A stretch of DNA of 64,000 nucleotides from an uncultured Pelagibacteraceae bacterium. GTDB taxonomy: Bacteria > Pseudomonadota > Alphaproteobacteria > Pelagibacterales > Pelagibacteraceae. Made by a program: the position numbers and the translations under genes. Positions 1 to 16,599 of the stretch are shown in pieces. Under the pieces are notes generated by a model. That model was given only the letters and a program-made list of their open reading frames with translations, was not told the origin of the DNA and ran no database searches. The stretch is from NCBI GenBank assembly GCA_902614055.1, contig CACMJX010000001.1, forward strand, positions 62,001-126,000, given 5' to 3'. Within the stretch, counting starts at the first letter, position 1. Every line of letters starts with the position of its first letter.

Positions 1-340
1 CAATACCAATAAAAATGAATGGAAACGATTTATCGTCTCGTAAAAGTATATTGAATTTAGGTTTGTATTTTTTTATTAAGTTTGCCTCTAGGAGAAGTGC
101 CTCACTCTCATTTGAAGTACTTGTGATTTCAATTTTCCTTGTTTGAGATAGCATTCTCTCAGTTCTAATAATGTGATTTTTCTCTGAAACATAACTCTTT
201 AATCTGTTGGGTAAATTTTTTGCTTTACCAACATAAAGTATTACATTTTTTTCATTTAACATCCTGTATACACCAGGAAGTTTGGGTATAAGTGGTAGCT
301 CTTTTTTAATTGCCTCTTTGCCTATATCAGAACTTATCAT
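1..340 (-). CDS. uvrC: UvrABC system protein C, N-terminal part (GIY-YIG domain), truncated by window edge
   Basis: Reverse complement from 340 reads [51 protein letters not shown]...[34 protein letters not shown], typical of the UvrC N-terminus; not in ORF track because it runs off the edge. Confidence 0.93.
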   Translation of the reverse strand, partial: MISSDIGKEAIKKELPLIPKLPGVYRMLNEKNVILYVGKAKNLPNRLKSYVSEKNHIIRTERMLSQTRKIEITSTSNESEALLLEANLIKKYKPKFNILLRDDKSFPFIFIGI

Positions 341-752
341 GACTTCTTTTTTTTGAAATTTGAATACCTACTGAAGAACAATCTTTCATAATTTCTAATT
401 TCTCAATTTGAAGGCTAATTTTATCAATTCTTTTATCTTTGAATAGCTCATCGAATACATCTTCCGCTAATGTTTCAAGAAAATTATAGTGTTTATTTTT
501 AACAAGTTTTTTTATTAATCTTACAATTTTTGAATAATTTACTATTGATTTTATATCCCTATCATTTGAAGGTTTTTTATCTTCGTAGTTTACTTCTAAA
601 TCAAATTTAATTTTTTGGGGAGCCTCTTTTTCAAAATCAAAATATCCAAGTTTCAAATTTAAAATAAGTTCTTTAATAAGTACTTTTTTTTCGTAATTGA
701 AAAGTTTTTTATTTTTATCTATCTTAACAATTTTTAAATTATTTCTTTTCAT
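327..752 (-). CDS. folB: Dihydroneopterin aldolase family protein (FolB-like)
   Basis: 141 aa; [31 protein letters not shown]...[12 protein letters not shown] resembles FolB; overlaps uvrC start. Confidence 0.75.
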   Translation of the reverse strand: MKRNNLKIVKIDKNKKLFNYEKKVLIKELILNLKLGYFDFEKEAPQKIKFDLEVNYEDKKPSNDRDIKSIVNYSKIVRLIKKLVKNKHYNFLETLAEDVFDELFKDKRIDKISLQIEKLEIMKDCSSVGIQISKKRSHDKF

Positions 753-1669
753 ATTCTCGATTCTATATATTCTAATATAACTGGATTGTAATATTGAAAA
801 CAGGTTGCCTGATCCATACTATGTCCATCTTTAACTTTAAATTTATCTGATTTTTGTTTCCCTAATTTAAAACATTTTTTTCCATCAATTGTGTAATCTT
901 TAGATATCACGACTCTTTTCATGCCATCAATTTGATCCAACCAATCAGAAGTCAATCCTTCAAAAGGGTCTTTTGGATGAGTAAAAGCCAATAATGGAAC
1001 TTTTAAATTATTTAATATTTCATCATTATACTGTGCCCTTAATTCGTATTGTGCAGGTTTCTTTTCTTTAAATTTTGCCAAACCTGCATCTACTCCTAAT
1101 TTTGCTACCTTATACTTCTTGCTTAATCTATCAAAGCACGCTTGCATATAGGCTATTCCTCCTCCAGCTTTATCAGGATGTCTTGAAAAGAATAGTAGTG
1201 TTGTTAATCCACCGCAAGAATGTCCAGTGACAAATATTTGTTTTCTAGGAACACCAAAAGAAACGAGTTTTTCTATCAACTGTAAATTTTGTTCTACTCT
1301 TTTATCTAATTTTGACTTGCCCTCATATGGTTTTTTTGAAAACCACCACTTTTTTCCCATGTCACCTGCAATTTTATGCGCACACAAATTATAAAGCATG
1401 ATTTTTTTTCCATTTATTTCTTCATCTATTAATGAAACACGGTTTCTAATTTGGTCAATAGATGTACAAAAGTTTTGTTTTCCATCAAAATTACTTTGAC
1501 CATGATTATTGATTAAAATTATCTTATTATCTGGATCTTCAATTGTAGATAATTTTGTTACTTTAAATTTCTTTGATAAAAATCCGTCTTTCTTAATATT
1601 ATGACTGTCTGCTAATGAAGATGATATTGTCAGAATAAACACTGATAAAAATAAACATAAACTTTTCAT
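749..1669 (-). CDS. Secreted alpha/beta hydrolase-like protein
   Basis: GHSCGGL nucleophile elbow; internal Met (1669) begins a signal peptide [20 protein letters not shown], so the true start is probably here rather than 1702. Confidence 0.6.
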   Translation of the reverse strand: MKSLCLFLSVFILTISSSLADSHNIKKDGFLSKKFKVTKLSTIEDPDNKIILINNHGQSNFDGKQNFCTSIDQIRNRVSLIDEEINGKKIMLYNLCAHKIAGDMGKKWWFSKKPYEGKSKLDKRVEQNLQLIEKLVSFGVPRKQIFVTGHSCGGLTTLLFFSRHPDKAGGGIAYMQACFDRLSKKYKVAKLGVDAGLAKFKEKKPAQYELRAQYNDEILNNLKVPLLAFTHPKDPFEGLTSDWLDQIDGMKRVVISKDYTIDGKKCFKLGKQKSDKFKVKDGHSMDQATCFQYYNPVILEYIESRI

Positions 1670-2402
1670 TCTTTCCCCTCCATTATATCTGGAGTTTGCC
1701 AATTTAAGCTTTGTCCACTATCAATAGCTAAGACTTGTCCTGTAATAGATATATTTTTTATAAAAAAATCAACTGCATTGCATACTTGGTCAACATCTAC
1801 TTGTCTCTTTAGAGGTGTAGCCATGTATTGTTTTTTAAAATGCTTTTCACTTTGTCTCTTATTTTTAATTGTAGGACCAGGTGCAATTCCATTAACTCTT
1901 ATATTTGGTGCTAAGCTCATTGCACTAGTCTTGGTTAAAGTATAAAGACCTGTTTTACTGATAGTATAAGAAAAAAAGTATGGTGTTAGTTTAAATACTC
2001 TTTGATCAATTATATTAATGATATTGTTATTTTTTGCTCTAATATTTTTAGCAAATTCTTTAGATAGAAGAGCAGGTGTTCTTAAATTAGTTCTTAAGTG
2101 ATACCCCCAACTATCAGTTGTAAAATTCTCTAATTTATCGTTTTCAAAAAGTGATGCATTATTTATTAGACAGTCAAAATATTTAAGTTTATTTTTTGCA
2201 AACTTAATAATTTTATTTACATCTTTTTCTATACTTAGATCCCCTTTGACTAAATAAACTTTTGTACCATTTTGTGATAGTTCTTTTTTAAGATTTTCTG
2301 CCTTTATTTTCGATTTATTAAAATGAATAACAATTTCTATTCCTTTGCCAGAAAGCTTTCTAGCTATAGCAGCTCCAATTCTTGTAGCTCCACCTGTAAT
2401 AA

Positions 2403-2421
<19 letters not shown>
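1666..2421 (-). CDS. SDR-family oxidoreductase, pteridine reductase/FolM-like
   Basis: Rossmann motif ITGGATRIG (TGx3RxG, pteridine-reductase type) and YTISK catalytic motif; near folB. Confidence 0.75.
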
Positions 2422-6812
<4,391 letters not shown>

Positions 6813-6823
6813 TTATATAAAAT

Positions 6824-7207
6824 TTATTTAGTTTTCTTCTTTTTTTCTAAACCAAATAATGGAGAGTTTCTGAACCGTAAAACAAGAATTGCAATAGCTA
6901 TTAAAACAATAGCGCCAGCTTCATATAATAACACCTCTGGATTAATGGATTTGCCTTGTAAAATTATAAATCTAGAAAGAGCAGTAATCGCGATAAACAA
7001 TGGAAGTGTAATTTGAATAGATTGACTTTCCCAAAATACTCTTACCATCGCAAGTACCTCCAAGTATAGAAAAAGCAACAATAAATCAGCTAGCGTAACT
7101 GTTTGAATAGATATCATTTGATAAACTTCCATACCAAATGCAATTATCGTTGCCACAAGAATTATCACTAAGGCTAATAATTGTATCTGCTTTACAATAT
7201 TTTCCAT
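6824..7207 (-). CDS. PsiE-family (phosphate-starvation-inducible) membrane protein
   Basis: 127 aa, four predicted hydrophobic segments; LLLLFLYLEVLAMVRVFWES resembles PsiE. Confidence 0.7.
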   Translation of the reverse strand: MENIVKQIQLLALVIILVATIIAFGMEVYQMISIQTVTLADLLLLFLYLEVLAMVRVFWESQSIQITLPLFIAITALSRFIILQGKSINPEVLLYEAGAIVLIAIAILVLRFRNSPLFGLEKKKKTK

Positions 7208-7231
7208 TTCTCCCTTATAGATGATATTTAA

Positions 7232-8179
7232 CTAATTTGAAGCCAAATATTTTTCAGCTTCTAACGCAGCCATACAGCCCATTCCTGCTGCAGTTACAGC
7301 TTGTCGATAAATTTTATCTTTGACATCTCCAGCAGCATAAACACCTGGAACATTTGTCTCTGTAGAATCACTTTTTGTAATTAGATAACCTGTATTATCC
7401 ATTTCTAATTGATCTTTAAATAGTGAAGTAGCAGGGTCATGACCAATAGCAATAAATAAACCATCAATTTTTAACTCTGACATTTCGTTAGTTTTAATAT
7501 TTTTGATTTTTAAACCTTTTACATTTTTTGGTTCTTCATCGCCTATTACTTCTTCAACAACCGAGTCCCAGATAATTTCAATTTTTTTGTTTTCCATTAA
7601 TTTTTTTTGCAAAAGTTTTTCTGCTCTTAGTTCATTTCTTCTGTGAATTAACTGTACTTTTGAGGCAAATTTTGTAAGAAACATTGCTTCCTCAACTGCT
7701 GCATTACCACCACCAACTACTGCAACTGTTTTATCTTTAAAAAAGAAACCATCGCATGTTGCACATGCCGAGACTCCAAATCCTTTAAATTTTTCTTCAG
7801 ACTCAATATTTAACCATCTTGCTTGTGCACCTGTTGAAATTATAATTGAGTCTGCAGTATATTTTTGCCCACCATCGCCTATTGCTTCAAAAGGTTTAGA
7901 TTTTAAATTTACAGATTGTATATGATCTTCAACTAAATCTGTTCCCACTGCTTTTGCTTGCTCTCTCATTTGTTCCATTAGCCATGGTCCTTGTATTACA
8001 TCAGCAAATCCTGGATAGTTTTCAACATCAGTTGTAATTGTAAGTTGACCGCCTGGTTGCATACCTGCAACTAACATTGGTTTCAGCATTGCTCTTGCAG
8101 CATAAACAGCTGCAGTGTAACCTGCTGGACCAGATCCAATTATTAACACTTTTGTATGTTTAGTTGGTTTTTCACTCAT
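7232..8179 (-). CDS. trxB: Thioredoxin-disulfide reductase
   Basis: IGSGPAGYTAAVYAARA, CATCDGFFFK redox motif, GVYAAGDVKDKIYRQAVTAAGMGCMAA. Confidence 0.96.
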   Translation of the reverse strand: MSEKPTKHTKVLIIGSGPAGYTAAVYAARAMLKPMLVAGMQPGGQLTITTDVENYPGFADVIQGPWLMEQMREQAKAVGTDLVEDHIQSVNLKSKPFEAIGDGGQKYTADSIIISTGAQARWLNIESEEKFKGFGVSACATCDGFFFKDKTVAVVGGGNAAVEEAMFLTKFASKVQLIHRRNELRAEKLLQKKLMENKKIEIIWDSVVEEVIGDEEPKNVKGLKIKNIKTNEMSELKIDGLFIAIGHDPATSLFKDQLEMDNTGYLITKSDSTETNVPGVYAAGDVKDKIYRQAVTAAGMGCMAALEAEKYLASN

Positions 8180-8199
8180 AGAGGTCTATATAGTTAATA

Positions 8200-9144
8200 A
8201 TGAGCAAATTAAAAGGTATTTTATTGACCGAGGGTATGCACGGAATGCTGAGCCAGGTTGAAGGCTTAGCTAAAGCTTTGGATATAGATTTTACTCACCA
8301 TAAGGTTGAACTAAATAATTTATGGAAGTTAATTCCACCAAAATTTACGCCAATTTCTCAAAGAGTTTATAAAAAAATTAATCAATCAGATTATGATTTA
8401 ATTATATCTTGTGGAAGAAAAAGTATAATTCCATCTATTCATTTGAAAAGTATTTCAAATAAAAAAGTCTCTAATATTCATATTCAAGACCCAAAAATAA
8501 ACTTTAATTACTTTGATTTTATAGTTGCACCAGAGCATGATGGAATTAATGGATCTAATGTTATTACTACAAAAGGAGCTCTCCATTACCTTTCAGAAGA
8601 TGAAATATTAGAGAGTAAGGATTATCTAAACGCTTTCATAAAAAAAGACCATAGAAAAATTTGGTGTTTAATAATGGGTGGACCAACAAAATATTACGAC
8701 TATTCAACTAAGAATATGAAACATATTTTTTCAATTTTTTATAAACTTTTAAAAAAACATGATTTTCAAATTGTTGTTATCCCATCAATGAGAACACCAT
8801 TAAATACTATTCATTATGCAAAAGAATTTTTTGGTGAAAATCATACAGTTATAATGAATGTTGATAAAAAAGCTTACTTATCTGCGTTGGCTATATCTGA
8901 GAATATAATAGTAACTTGCGACTCTAGTTCAATGATTTCTGAGGCCGCCTTAACTGGTAAACCTGTTTATATTGCAAACATTTTACCCAGAAAAAATGAT
9001 ATAAGATTTCAAAGATTTAGAAATTTATTTAGAGAATTAAATATCACTAGAAATCTTGGAGAAGAAATAGAAACCTGGACCTATGAAAAACTTGACGAAA
9101 CTAATAGGGTTGCGAAAATTATTAAAGAGAAAATAAATAATTGA
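8200..9144 (+). CDS. Mitochondrial-fission ELM1 family protein (glycosyltransferase-like fold)
   Basis: TEGMHGMLSQVEGLAKAL, CGRKSIIPS, IHIQDP, VTCDSSSMISEAALTGKPVYI. Confidence 0.7.
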   Translation: MSKLKGILLTEGMHGMLSQVEGLAKALDIDFTHHKVELNNLWKLIPPKFTPISQRVYKKINQSDYDLIISCGRKSIIPSIHLKSISNKKVSNIHIQDPKINFNYFDFIVAPEHDGINGSNVITTKGALHYLSEDEILESKDYLNAFIKKDHRKIWCLIMGGPTKYYDYSTKNMKHIFSIFYKLLKKHDFQIVVIPSMRTPLNTIHYAKEFFGENHTVIMNVDKKAYLSALAISENIIVTCDSSSMISEAALTGKPVYIANILPRKNDIRFQRFRNLFRELNITRNLGEEIETWTYEKLDETNRVAKIIKEKINN

Positions 9145-9809
9145 TGTCCTATTTAAATTCGATAATTAATAATTCAAAAAAATTTGATAGTCCATTTGTA
9201 CATTGGGAATTAAATAAACCCCTCACTGATATTCAAATAAATGAGATAATAACAGCAGATATTTCTGATCCTTCAAAACATAATCTTAATTACGACGGCA
9301 CTAGAGCAATTGATGGAGGAGAAGGAAAATTTAGAGAAGGAATTTCAGATGGAGGTAAGGCCTTAAAATTTAGATGTTTTGTAACTAAGGAAAATTCAAA
9401 TGAATTCCCTGGACTTACCAATCTAATTAAAGAACTTCAGAGTAAAAAAACTTATCAAAAAATATCAGAATTAATCAATAAAGATTTATCAAGTTCATAT
9501 GTGAGAGTCGAAGTAATTTGTGATCGAGAAGGTTTCTGGTTAAAACCACATTGTGATATCAAAGAGAAACTTATGTCTTGTTTACTATTTGTAAATAAAC
9601 ATAATGAAAGTGAGGATTTGGGAACAGATTTTTATGATAATAATTTAAAACTCATAAAAACATTGCCTTATAAAGATAATTATGGATATTTTTTTTCAAG
9701 TGGTCCTGATACTTGGCATGGGATGGAAAAAAAAGAAATAATCAAAGAGAGAAGATGTTTACAAGTAAATTATGTTACTTTTGAAACAGATTGGAAAGTA
9801 GATAATTAA
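9144..9809 (+). CDS. 2-oxoglutarate/Fe(II)-dependent oxygenase-like protein
   Basis: HCDIKEKLMSCLLFVNK (HxD) and later TWHGMEK (distal His); ATG 9144 overlaps upstream stop. Confidence 0.6.
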   Translation: MSYLNSIINNSKKFDSPFVHWELNKPLTDIQINEIITADISDPSKHNLNYDGTRAIDGGEGKFREGISDGGKALKFRCFVTKENSNEFPGLTNLIKELQSKKTYQKISELINKDLSSSYVRVEVICDREGFWLKPHCDIKEKLMSCLLFVNKHNESEDLGTDFYDNNLKLIKTLPYKDNYGYFFSSGPDTWHGMEKKEIIKERRCLQVNYVTFETDWKVDN

Positions 9810-10531
9810 TTTTCCCAATCGAACCTTGGAAATGTATCAAAAACTTTAAAAATCCCCTCAGACCAGGTATTACAAACTTTCGAATAATCCTCATCATTTA
9901 AACTTAAACATTTTAAAGAAGCTAATTTATTTTCATCTTTTTTATATATGGCAAAATCTATTGGTGGGCCCACAGTAAGGTCACTTTTTAATGTTGAGTC
10001 CATTGAAATCAAAGCACACCTAGATGCATCTCCAATTGAAACATTCGGTTTTATAACTCTATCAAGTATTGGTTTTCCATATTTAACTTCTCCAATAACA
10101 AGATAGGGTTTACTGTCTGCTGGTCGTATATAATTTCCTTGTGGGTAAATCAAATACAACTCTGGCCTTTGACCTTTAATTTGTCCACCAATTATAAAAG
10201 TAGAACCTAGAAGCACATTATCAGTGTTAATTCCCTGAGGAGATGAATGTTCTATGTTTAATGAACCTACATAAGAAGCTATTTGTTCAAAATCTTTGCA
10301 AGTATTTAAATTCATTATTCCAGATGAACTACCTAAATCTTTTTCGATTGATTTATAGACTGCCTGTGATGTTCCTAAATTTCCTGATGTAACAATTACT
10401 ATTGTTCTATCCCCAACATCATGTGTAAACATTTTAGAATATATATTTACGTTATCTAAACCAGCGTTAGTCCTAGAGTCTGATGCAAATACTAATCCTT
10501 CGTTTGTTTTAATTCCTATACAATATGTCAT
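9806..10531 (-). CDS. Anbu-type proteasome-like peptidase
   Basis: ATG at 10531 gives M-TYCIGIKTNEGLVFASDSRTNAGLDNVNIYSKMF with Thr after Met and conserved Asp/Lys, typical of Anbu. Confidence 0.85.
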   Translation of the reverse strand: MTYCIGIKTNEGLVFASDSRTNAGLDNVNIYSKMFTHDVGDRTIVIVTSGNLGTSQAVYKSIEKDLGSSSGIMNLNTCKDFEQIASYVGSLNIEHSSPQGINTDNVLLGSTFIIGGQIKGQRPELYLIYPQGNYIRPADSKPYLVIGEVKYGKPILDRVIKPNVSIGDASRCALISMDSTLKSDLTVGPPIDFAIYKKDENKLASLKCLSLNDEDYSKVCNTWSEGIFKVFDTFPRFDWEN

Positions 10532-10638
10532 GACCAATTCTTATTTAAAAAAGCCATATTTTTCAAACCTTTTATGTCATAGCTGATATTTAATTTTAGC
10601 ATTTGTTTTGCAAATTTATTTAATAAAAAATCTTAAAT

Positions 10639-12084
10639 ATGGTTACTTCGTTTTGGAAAAACTACGATGCTAAATCCGCTTATGATGGATATTTAACGGA
10701 GGATAATAAGCTCAGAAAACACGCAAGAATAATGTCTGGTATTTTAGAAAGACATGGAACTAAAAAACTTCAAGAAATTGAAAAAAATTGTCAAAGTACG
10801 ATAAGTGCTAGAGGAATAAATTTTAGAGTTTATGCGGCAAACAATAGAGCTGAGGAAAAAAAATGGCCATTAGATATTATTCCTCGAATAATTCCTAAGA
10901 CACAATGGAATAAAATTTCTAGAGGCTTAGTTCAAAGGGTAAAAGCATTAAACCTGTTTATTGATGATGTCTATAATAAGAAAAAAATTTTTAAAGATAA
11001 AATTGTACCAAAAGACTTAATTTTTAACTCACCATATTATCTTAAAGAATGTGATGGAATATCTCCAAAGTTTAAAGCGTGGGCTAATATCTCAGGTGTA
11101 GATTTAATTAGGAATATAAATGGAGAATATTTAGTTCTTGAAGATAATTTACGTGTCCCATCTGGAGTTTCTTATATGTTAGAAAACAGAATGGTGATGC
11201 GTGATGTATTTCCAGAATTATTTACAAGATATAAGGTTGCATCCGTTCATCAATATTCAAATAAACTTTATCAAAGCATGATCGAGTGTATACCAAAAAA
11301 AACTGATAACCCTCATATGGTAGTTTTAACCCCTGGAATTTATAATTCAGCATATTTTGAACATTCCTTTTTAGCTGAGCAAATGGGCATAGCTTTAGTT
11401 GAGGGTAAAGATTTATTCGTTGAAAATGATTATGTTTATATGAAAACAGTTAAAGGAAAATTAAAAGTTGATTGTATTTACAGAAGATTAGATGACACGT
11501 TTCTTGACCCTAAGGTATTTAATAAAAATTCGTTAATCGGTGTCCCTGGTTTGTTTAAATGTTGGAAAAAAGGGAACGTCGGAATAATTAATGCACTTGG
11601 AACCGGTGTAGCTGATGATAAGGCGGTTTACTCTTATGTGAATAAAATGATCGTCTATTATTTAGGTGAACAACCAATATTAAACCAAGTTGAAACATTT
11701 CTTTGCGAAGATAAGGTTCATCGACAGCATGTAATTGAAAATATTTCAAAATTAGTAGTCAAACCTGCAAATGCTTCTGGAGGTTATGGAATAATGATAG
11801 GACCTAAGGCCCCCAAAAAAGAGAGAGAAGAAGTTATAAAGAAAATTAAAAAAAATCCTAGAGATTTTGTGGCACAACCTTTAGAGATATTATCCACAAC
11901 ACCAACTATATCAGAAAATGGAATTGAGCCAAGACATTTGGATTTAAGACCTTTTGTATTAAATGGTAAATCAACTTATGTAACAACAGGTGGACTAACA
12001 AGAGTTGCATTGAGAAAAGGAAGCACTATAGTTAATAGCTCACAAGGTGGAGGATCTAAAGATACTATGGTCGTCGATACCTAA
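10639..12084 (+). CDS. Circularly permuted type 2 ATP-grasp protein (DUF404/DUF407)
   Basis: [70 protein letters not shown]. Confidence 0.9.
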   Translation: MVTSFWKNYDAKSAYDGYLTEDNKLRKHARIMSGILERHGTKKLQEIEKNCQSTISARGINFRVYAANNRAEEKKWPLDIIPRIIPKTQWNKISRGLVQRVKALNLFIDDVYNKKKIFKDKIVPKDLIFNSPYYLKECDGISPKFKAWANISGVDLIRNINGEYLVLEDNLRVPSGVSYMLENRMVMRDVFPELFTRYKVASVHQYSNKLYQSMIECIPKKTDNPHMVVLTPGIYNSAYFEHSFLAEQMGIALVEGKDLFVENDYVYMKTVKGKLKVDCIYRRLDDTFLDPKVFNKNSLIGVPGLFKCWKKGNVGIINALGTGVADDKAVYSYVNKMIVYYLGEQPILNQVETFLCEDKVHRQHVIENISKLVVKPANASGGYGIMIGPKAPKKEREEVIKKIKKNPRDFVAQPLEILSTTPTISENGIEPRHLDLRPFVLNGKSTYVTTGGLTRVALRKGSTIVNSSQGGGSKDTMVVDT

Positions 12085-15000
12085 TTTTCTTGGAGTGCTT
12101 TAACTCTAATTTTCTTTGTTTTAAGAGAGTTTATTGCTTCCAAAAAAGAGTATGCGGTTGACATGTTAGTACAATAAGGAATTTTATTTGCTAAAGTTCC
12201 TCGTCTTAAAGCTACAGCATCATTAATTCTGCTTTCACTATTTCCACCACCTGTATTTATAACTAAAGCAATTTTTTTAGAATTTAAAACATCAACTATA
12301 TGTGGTTTACCACTACTTACTTTGTTGATTTTTCTACATTTCATTCCATTTTTTTTTAAGATATCTGCAGTTCCACTTGTAGCTGATAAAGTAAATCCAA
12401 GTTTTGTTAATCTTTGAGCAACACCAATAATCTCTTGTTTGTGGGAGTCTTTAACTGATAAAAATGCCAAACCTTTGGTAGGCAATGAGTTTGCTGCTGC
12501 AATTTGACTTTTAGCGATTGCCATTCCAAAATCATCATCAAATCCCATCACTTCACCTGTTGATTTCATCTCTGGTCCAAGTAATAGATCACTATCTGGG
12601 AATTTGTTAAATGGAAATACAGCTTCTTTAACAGCAAATTTTTTATTTGTTTTATATTTTAACTTATATTTTGAAAGTTTTTCACCTGCCATTATTCTTG
12701 ATGCAATTTTGGCCAATGGAATCCCATTAGCTTTCGATACAAATGGAACTGTTCTGCTTGCTCTTGGATTTACTTCTATAACAAATATTTCATCTTTTTT
12801 AATTGCAAATTGAATATTTAAAAGTCCTTTAACTTTTAATGCTAAAGCTAATTTTCTCGTTTGTATTTTAATTTCTTTTAAAATATTATCTTTGATAGAA
12901 ACTGGAGGTAGACAACAAGCAGAGTCTCCAGAATGTACTCCCGCTTCTTCAATGTGCTGCATAATACCAGCAACATAAACATCTTTACCGTCAGAGATAG
13001 CATCCACATCAACTTCCATAGCGTGATCTATAAATTTATCGATTAAAATAGGATTTTGTTCTGAAGCTTTAAAAGCCTCATTAATAAACTTTTTAAGTTG
13101 GCTTTTATCATGAACAATTTCCATTGCTCTTCCACCTAAAACATATGAAGGTCTAACAACAACAGGCAGTCCGATTTGTTCACTTATTTTAATTGCTTGA
13201 TCAAATTTGTTAGCAATTCCACTTTCTGCTTGTTTTAAATTTAATTTAATTAATAGATCTCTAAATCTATCTCTGTCCTCTGCAAGATCAATGGAAGTAT
13301 ATTGAGTACCAAGTATTGGTAGCTCATTCTCGTGTAAAAATTTTGCTAATTTAATAGGAGTTTGGCCTCCAAATTGAGCAATAATCCCTATAAGATTTCC
13401 CTTTGATTTTTCTTTTAGAATAATATTTTGAACATATTCCTCAACCAGTGGCTCAAAATATAGTCTATCGCTGGTGTCATAGTCTGTTGACACTGTTTCA
13501 GGGTTACAATTAACCATTATTGTTTCAAATCCAGCTTCTTTAAGAGAAAAGCTTGCCTGACAACAACAATAATCAAACTCTATACCTTGTCCAATTCTAT
13601 TTGGACCCCCTCCAAGTATTATTATTTTTTTCTTATTGCTAGGATTTGACTCACACTCTGTATTTAATGAAAAATTTCTTTGGTATGTGGAGTACATATA
13701 TGGAGTAAAGGATTTAAATTCCGCTGCACAAGTATCTACCTTTTTAAATACAGGTAAAACTTTTAGCGCAACCCTTTTAGATCTAACAATTTGTTCTTTT
13801 ATTCCAGTGATCTTCGATAACTTTTTATCTGAGAAGCCAATAGATTTTATTCTATTAAATCCATTATATGTTTTAGGTAAACCTTTCTTTTTTATATTTT
13901 TTTCTTCATCTACGAGATCCTTAATTTGACTTAAAAACCAAGGATCAACATTTGATAATTTATATATTTTGTCTAAAGAAATATTTTTTCTAAAAGCTTC
14001 AGCAATTAATAATAGTCTATTTGGAATATTAACTTTTAAATTTTTTATAATATCTTTTCTTGAGTAGTTAAAAAAATTATCCAATCCAGAAAGTCCAGTT
14101 TCTAAAGATACCAAAGCTTTTTGAAAAGATTCTTTGAAATTTCTTCCAATTGCCATTGCCTCACCAACAGATCTCATTGAAGTTCCAAGCATTGCTTTAG
14201 TATCTGAAAACTTTTCAAATGTAAATCTTGGTATTTTTGTAACAACATAATCAATTGTTGGTTCAAATGAAGCTGGAGTTACTTTTGTAATTTCGTTTTT
14301 TAATTCATCTAAAGTGTATCCCACTGCAAGTTTAGCTGCTACTTTAGCGATTGGGAAACCCGTTGCTTTTGATGCAAGAGCAGAGGACCTTGATACTCTT
14401 GGATTCATTTCTATTATAACCATTCTTCCATTTCTTGGATTTATTGCAAACTGAACATTTGATCCACCAGTTTCAACTCCAATTTTTCTTAAGCAGGCAA
14501 TAGATGCATTTCTCATGACCTGGTATTCTTTATCGGTTAAGGTTAATGCAGGAGCAACTGTGATAGAATCCCCAGTATGGATTCCCATTGGATCGACATT
14601 CTCTATTGAACAAATTATTATACAGTTATCCTTTTTGTCTCTTACAACCTCCATTTCAAATTCTTTCCAGCCTTCCAATGACTCTTCGATTAAAACCTGA
14701 TTTTGAGGGGACTCATTCATCCCAGTTTTGACAAGTTTAAAGAAATCCTTTTTGTTTTTAGCGATTCCCCCTCCCAAACCACCCAAAGTAAAAGATGGTC
14801 TAATTATTGCTGGTAATCCTATCTCCTTCAAACATTTAGCTGCATCTTTAAAGTGATTTATAATTCTTGATTTTGGCAGATCTAAACCAATGTCAGACAT
14901 ATTTTTTCTAAATTTTTTACGATCTTCAGCATTTTCAATTGCCTTAGACTTTGCACCTATCAATTCGATTTTGTATTTTTTAAGTAGTCCAGCTTTTTCA

Positions 15001-15305
15001 GCACTTATTGCTAAATTTAATGCTGTCTGTCCTCCCATTGTTGGTAAAATTGCGTTAGGTTTTTCTTTTTTAATAACTTCTTCTAAAACAGGAAGTGTGA
15101 TTGGTTCAATATAGGTTTTATCAGCAACACCAGGATCAGTCATAATAGTTGCAGGATTTGAATTTATTAAAACTACCGCAAAACCCTCATCTTTAAGAGC
15201 CTTACAAGCTTGTGTACCCGAATAATCAAATTCACATGCTTGTCCAATTATTATTGGGCCTGCTCCAATAACTAATATTTTTTTAATGTCTTTTCTTTTT
15301 GGCAT
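12081..15305 (-). CDS. carB: Carbamoyl-phosphate synthase large subunit
   Basis: 1074 aa with duplicated ATP-grasp halves; [30 protein letters not shown]. Confidence 0.98.
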   Translation of the reverse strand: MPKRKDIKKILVIGAGPIIIGQACEFDYSGTQACKALKDEGFAVVLINSNPATIMTDPGVADKTYIEPITLPVLEEVIKKEKPNAILPTMGGQTALNLAISAEKAGLLKKYKIELIGAKSKAIENAEDRKKFRKNMSDIGLDLPKSRIINHFKDAAKCLKEIGLPAIIRPSFTLGGLGGGIAKNKKDFFKLVKTGMNESPQNQVLIEESLEGWKEFEMEVVRDKKDNCIIICSIENVDPMGIHTGDSITVAPALTLTDKEYQVMRNASIACLRKIGVETGGSNVQFAINPRNGRMVIIEMNPRVSRSSALASKATGFPIAKVAAKLAVGYTLDELKNEITKVTPASFEPTIDYVVTKIPRFTFEKFSDTKAMLGTSMRSVGEAMAIGRNFKESFQKALVSLETGLSGLDNFFNYSRKDIIKNLKVNIPNRLLLIAEAFRKNISLDKIYKLSNVDPWFLSQIKDLVDEEKNIKKKGLPKTYNGFNRIKSIGFSDKKLSKITGIKEQIVRSKRVALKVLPVFKKVDTCAAEFKSFTPYMYSTYQRNFSLNTECESNPSNKKKIIILGGGPNRIGQGIEFDYCCCQASFSLKEAGFETIMVNCNPETVSTDYDTSDRLYFEPLVEEYVQNIILKEKSKGNLIGIIAQFGGQTPIKLAKFLHENELPILGTQYTSIDLAEDRDRFRDLLIKLNLKQAESGIANKFDQAIKISEQIGLPVVVRPSYVLGGRAMEIVHDKSQLKKFINEAFKASEQNPILIDKFIDHAMEVDVDAISDGKDVYVAGIMQHIEEAGVHSGDSACCLPPVSIKDNILKEIKIQTRKLALALKVKGLLNIQFAIKKDEIFVIEVNPRASRTVPFVSKANGIPLAKIASRIMAGEKLSKYKLKYKTNKKFAVKEAVFPFNKFPDSDLLLGPEMKSTGEVMGFDDDFGMAIAKSQIAAANSLPTKGLAFLSVKDSHKQEIIGVAQRLTKLGFTLSATSGTADILKKNGMKCRKINKVSSGKPHIVDVLNSKKIALVINTGGGNSESRINDAVALRRGTLANKIPYCTNMSTAYSFLEAINSLKTKKIRVKALQEN

Positions 15306-16476
15306 GTTTTTTTACATCTTGAATAAAGTTTTTGAATAAGTATTGACTATCTTGAGGTCCAGGATTTGCCTCTGGATGATACTGAACAGAAAAGACAGGT
15401 TTGTTTTTAAGTTTAATTCCCTCAATAGTATCGTCAAAGAGTGACTTATGAGTAATTTGAATATTTTTAGATAAGCTTTTTTCTATAACAACAAATCCAT
15501 GATTTTGACTAGTAATCTCAACTGAATTATTTATTAAACTTTTGACTGGATGATTGGCACCCCTATGACCTAATTTCATCTTCTTTGTTTTTGCATTTAA
15601 AGACAAAGCTAAAATTTGATGACCAAGGCAAATTCCAAATATAGGATAATTCAATTTAATTAATTTTTGAACTGTATCAATTGCATATTTTCCAGTAGCT
15701 GCTGGATCTCCTGGTCCATTTGATAAAAAAATACCATCAGGTTTTAATTTCACAATTTCATCAGCAGTTAATTTACAAGAGACTACCTTTACCTCACAGT
15801 TATAATCTGAGAAATATCTTAAAATATTTTTCTTTATCCCATAATCAACTGCAATAATTTTAAATTTCTTTTTTGTATTCTTCTTATATCCGATATCCTT
15901 TTTCCACGTTCTAAACCCTTTCCATATATATGTTTTTTTTGTTGATACTTCTTTAGCAAGATCTAATCCATTTAAGCCAGGCCATTTAACTGACATGTTA
16001 GTTAGTTTTTTAATATTAAATTTACCTTTTTTATTATTTGAAATAGTACCTTTTGGAGCACCCTTATCTCTAATAAAGTTTGTTAAGCTTCTAGTATCTA
16101 AACCAGTTAATCCAACTATTTGATTTTTTTTAAGCCATTCATTTAATGTCTTTAATGCCCTATAATTTGATGGAGAAGTAATTTCGGAATTAAATATTAC
16201 ACCTTTCGTCCAAATTTTATCTGATTCTAAATCCTCATTATTGGTTCCAACGTTTCCAATATGAGGAAATGTAAAGTTTATAATTTGGCCAGCATAAGAT
16301 GGGTCTGATATGATTTCCTGATATCCTGTCAAAGATGTATTAAAACAAACCTCTCCAGTTGAAGTTCCTTCATATCCAAGCCCAATACCTTTAAAAACCA
16401 GCTTGTTATCTAGAACTAAAATACCTGTTGGAAATTGATGATTAATTGCAATTTTATTTTTTTGTTTTTTGATCAA
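15283..16476 (-). CDS. carA: Carbamoyl-phosphate synthase small subunit
   Basis: [35 protein letters not shown]; overlaps carB. Confidence 0.97.
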   Translation of the reverse strand: MIKKQKNKIAINHQFPTGILVLDNKLVFKGIGLGYEGTSTGEVCFNTSLTGYQEIISDPSYAGQIINFTFPHIGNVGTNNEDLESDKIWTKGVIFNSEITSPSNYRALKTLNEWLKKNQIVGLTGLDTRSLTNFIRDKGAPKGTISNNKKGKFNIKKLTNMSVKWPGLNGLDLAKEVSTKKTYIWKGFRTWKKDIGYKKNTKKKFKIIAVDYGIKKNILRYFSDYNCEVKVVSCKLTADEIVKLKPDGIFLSNGPGDPAATGKYAIDTVQKLIKLNYPIFGICLGHQILALSLNAKTKKMKLGHRGANHPVKSLINNSVEITSQNHGFVVIEKSLSKNIQITHKSLFDDTIEGIKLKNKPVFSVQYHPEANPGPQDSQYLFKNFIQDVKKHAKKKRH

Positions 16477-16599
16477 TTACAACTCATAAGTTAAAGGTCT
16501 ATACAATAAAACCTTTTTTTGCGCAACACATCTAATGTATATTTTGTAAAAAAAATATTTTTCTTTTTGAAGAATATTTTTAATACGCTAAAATTAAAT

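Noticed and set aside
12604-15114. Plus-strand ORFs antisense to carB (12604-12813, 13636-13929, 14515-14700, 14890-15114)
   Set aside because: carB is clear and continuous; shadow ORFs from codon bias.
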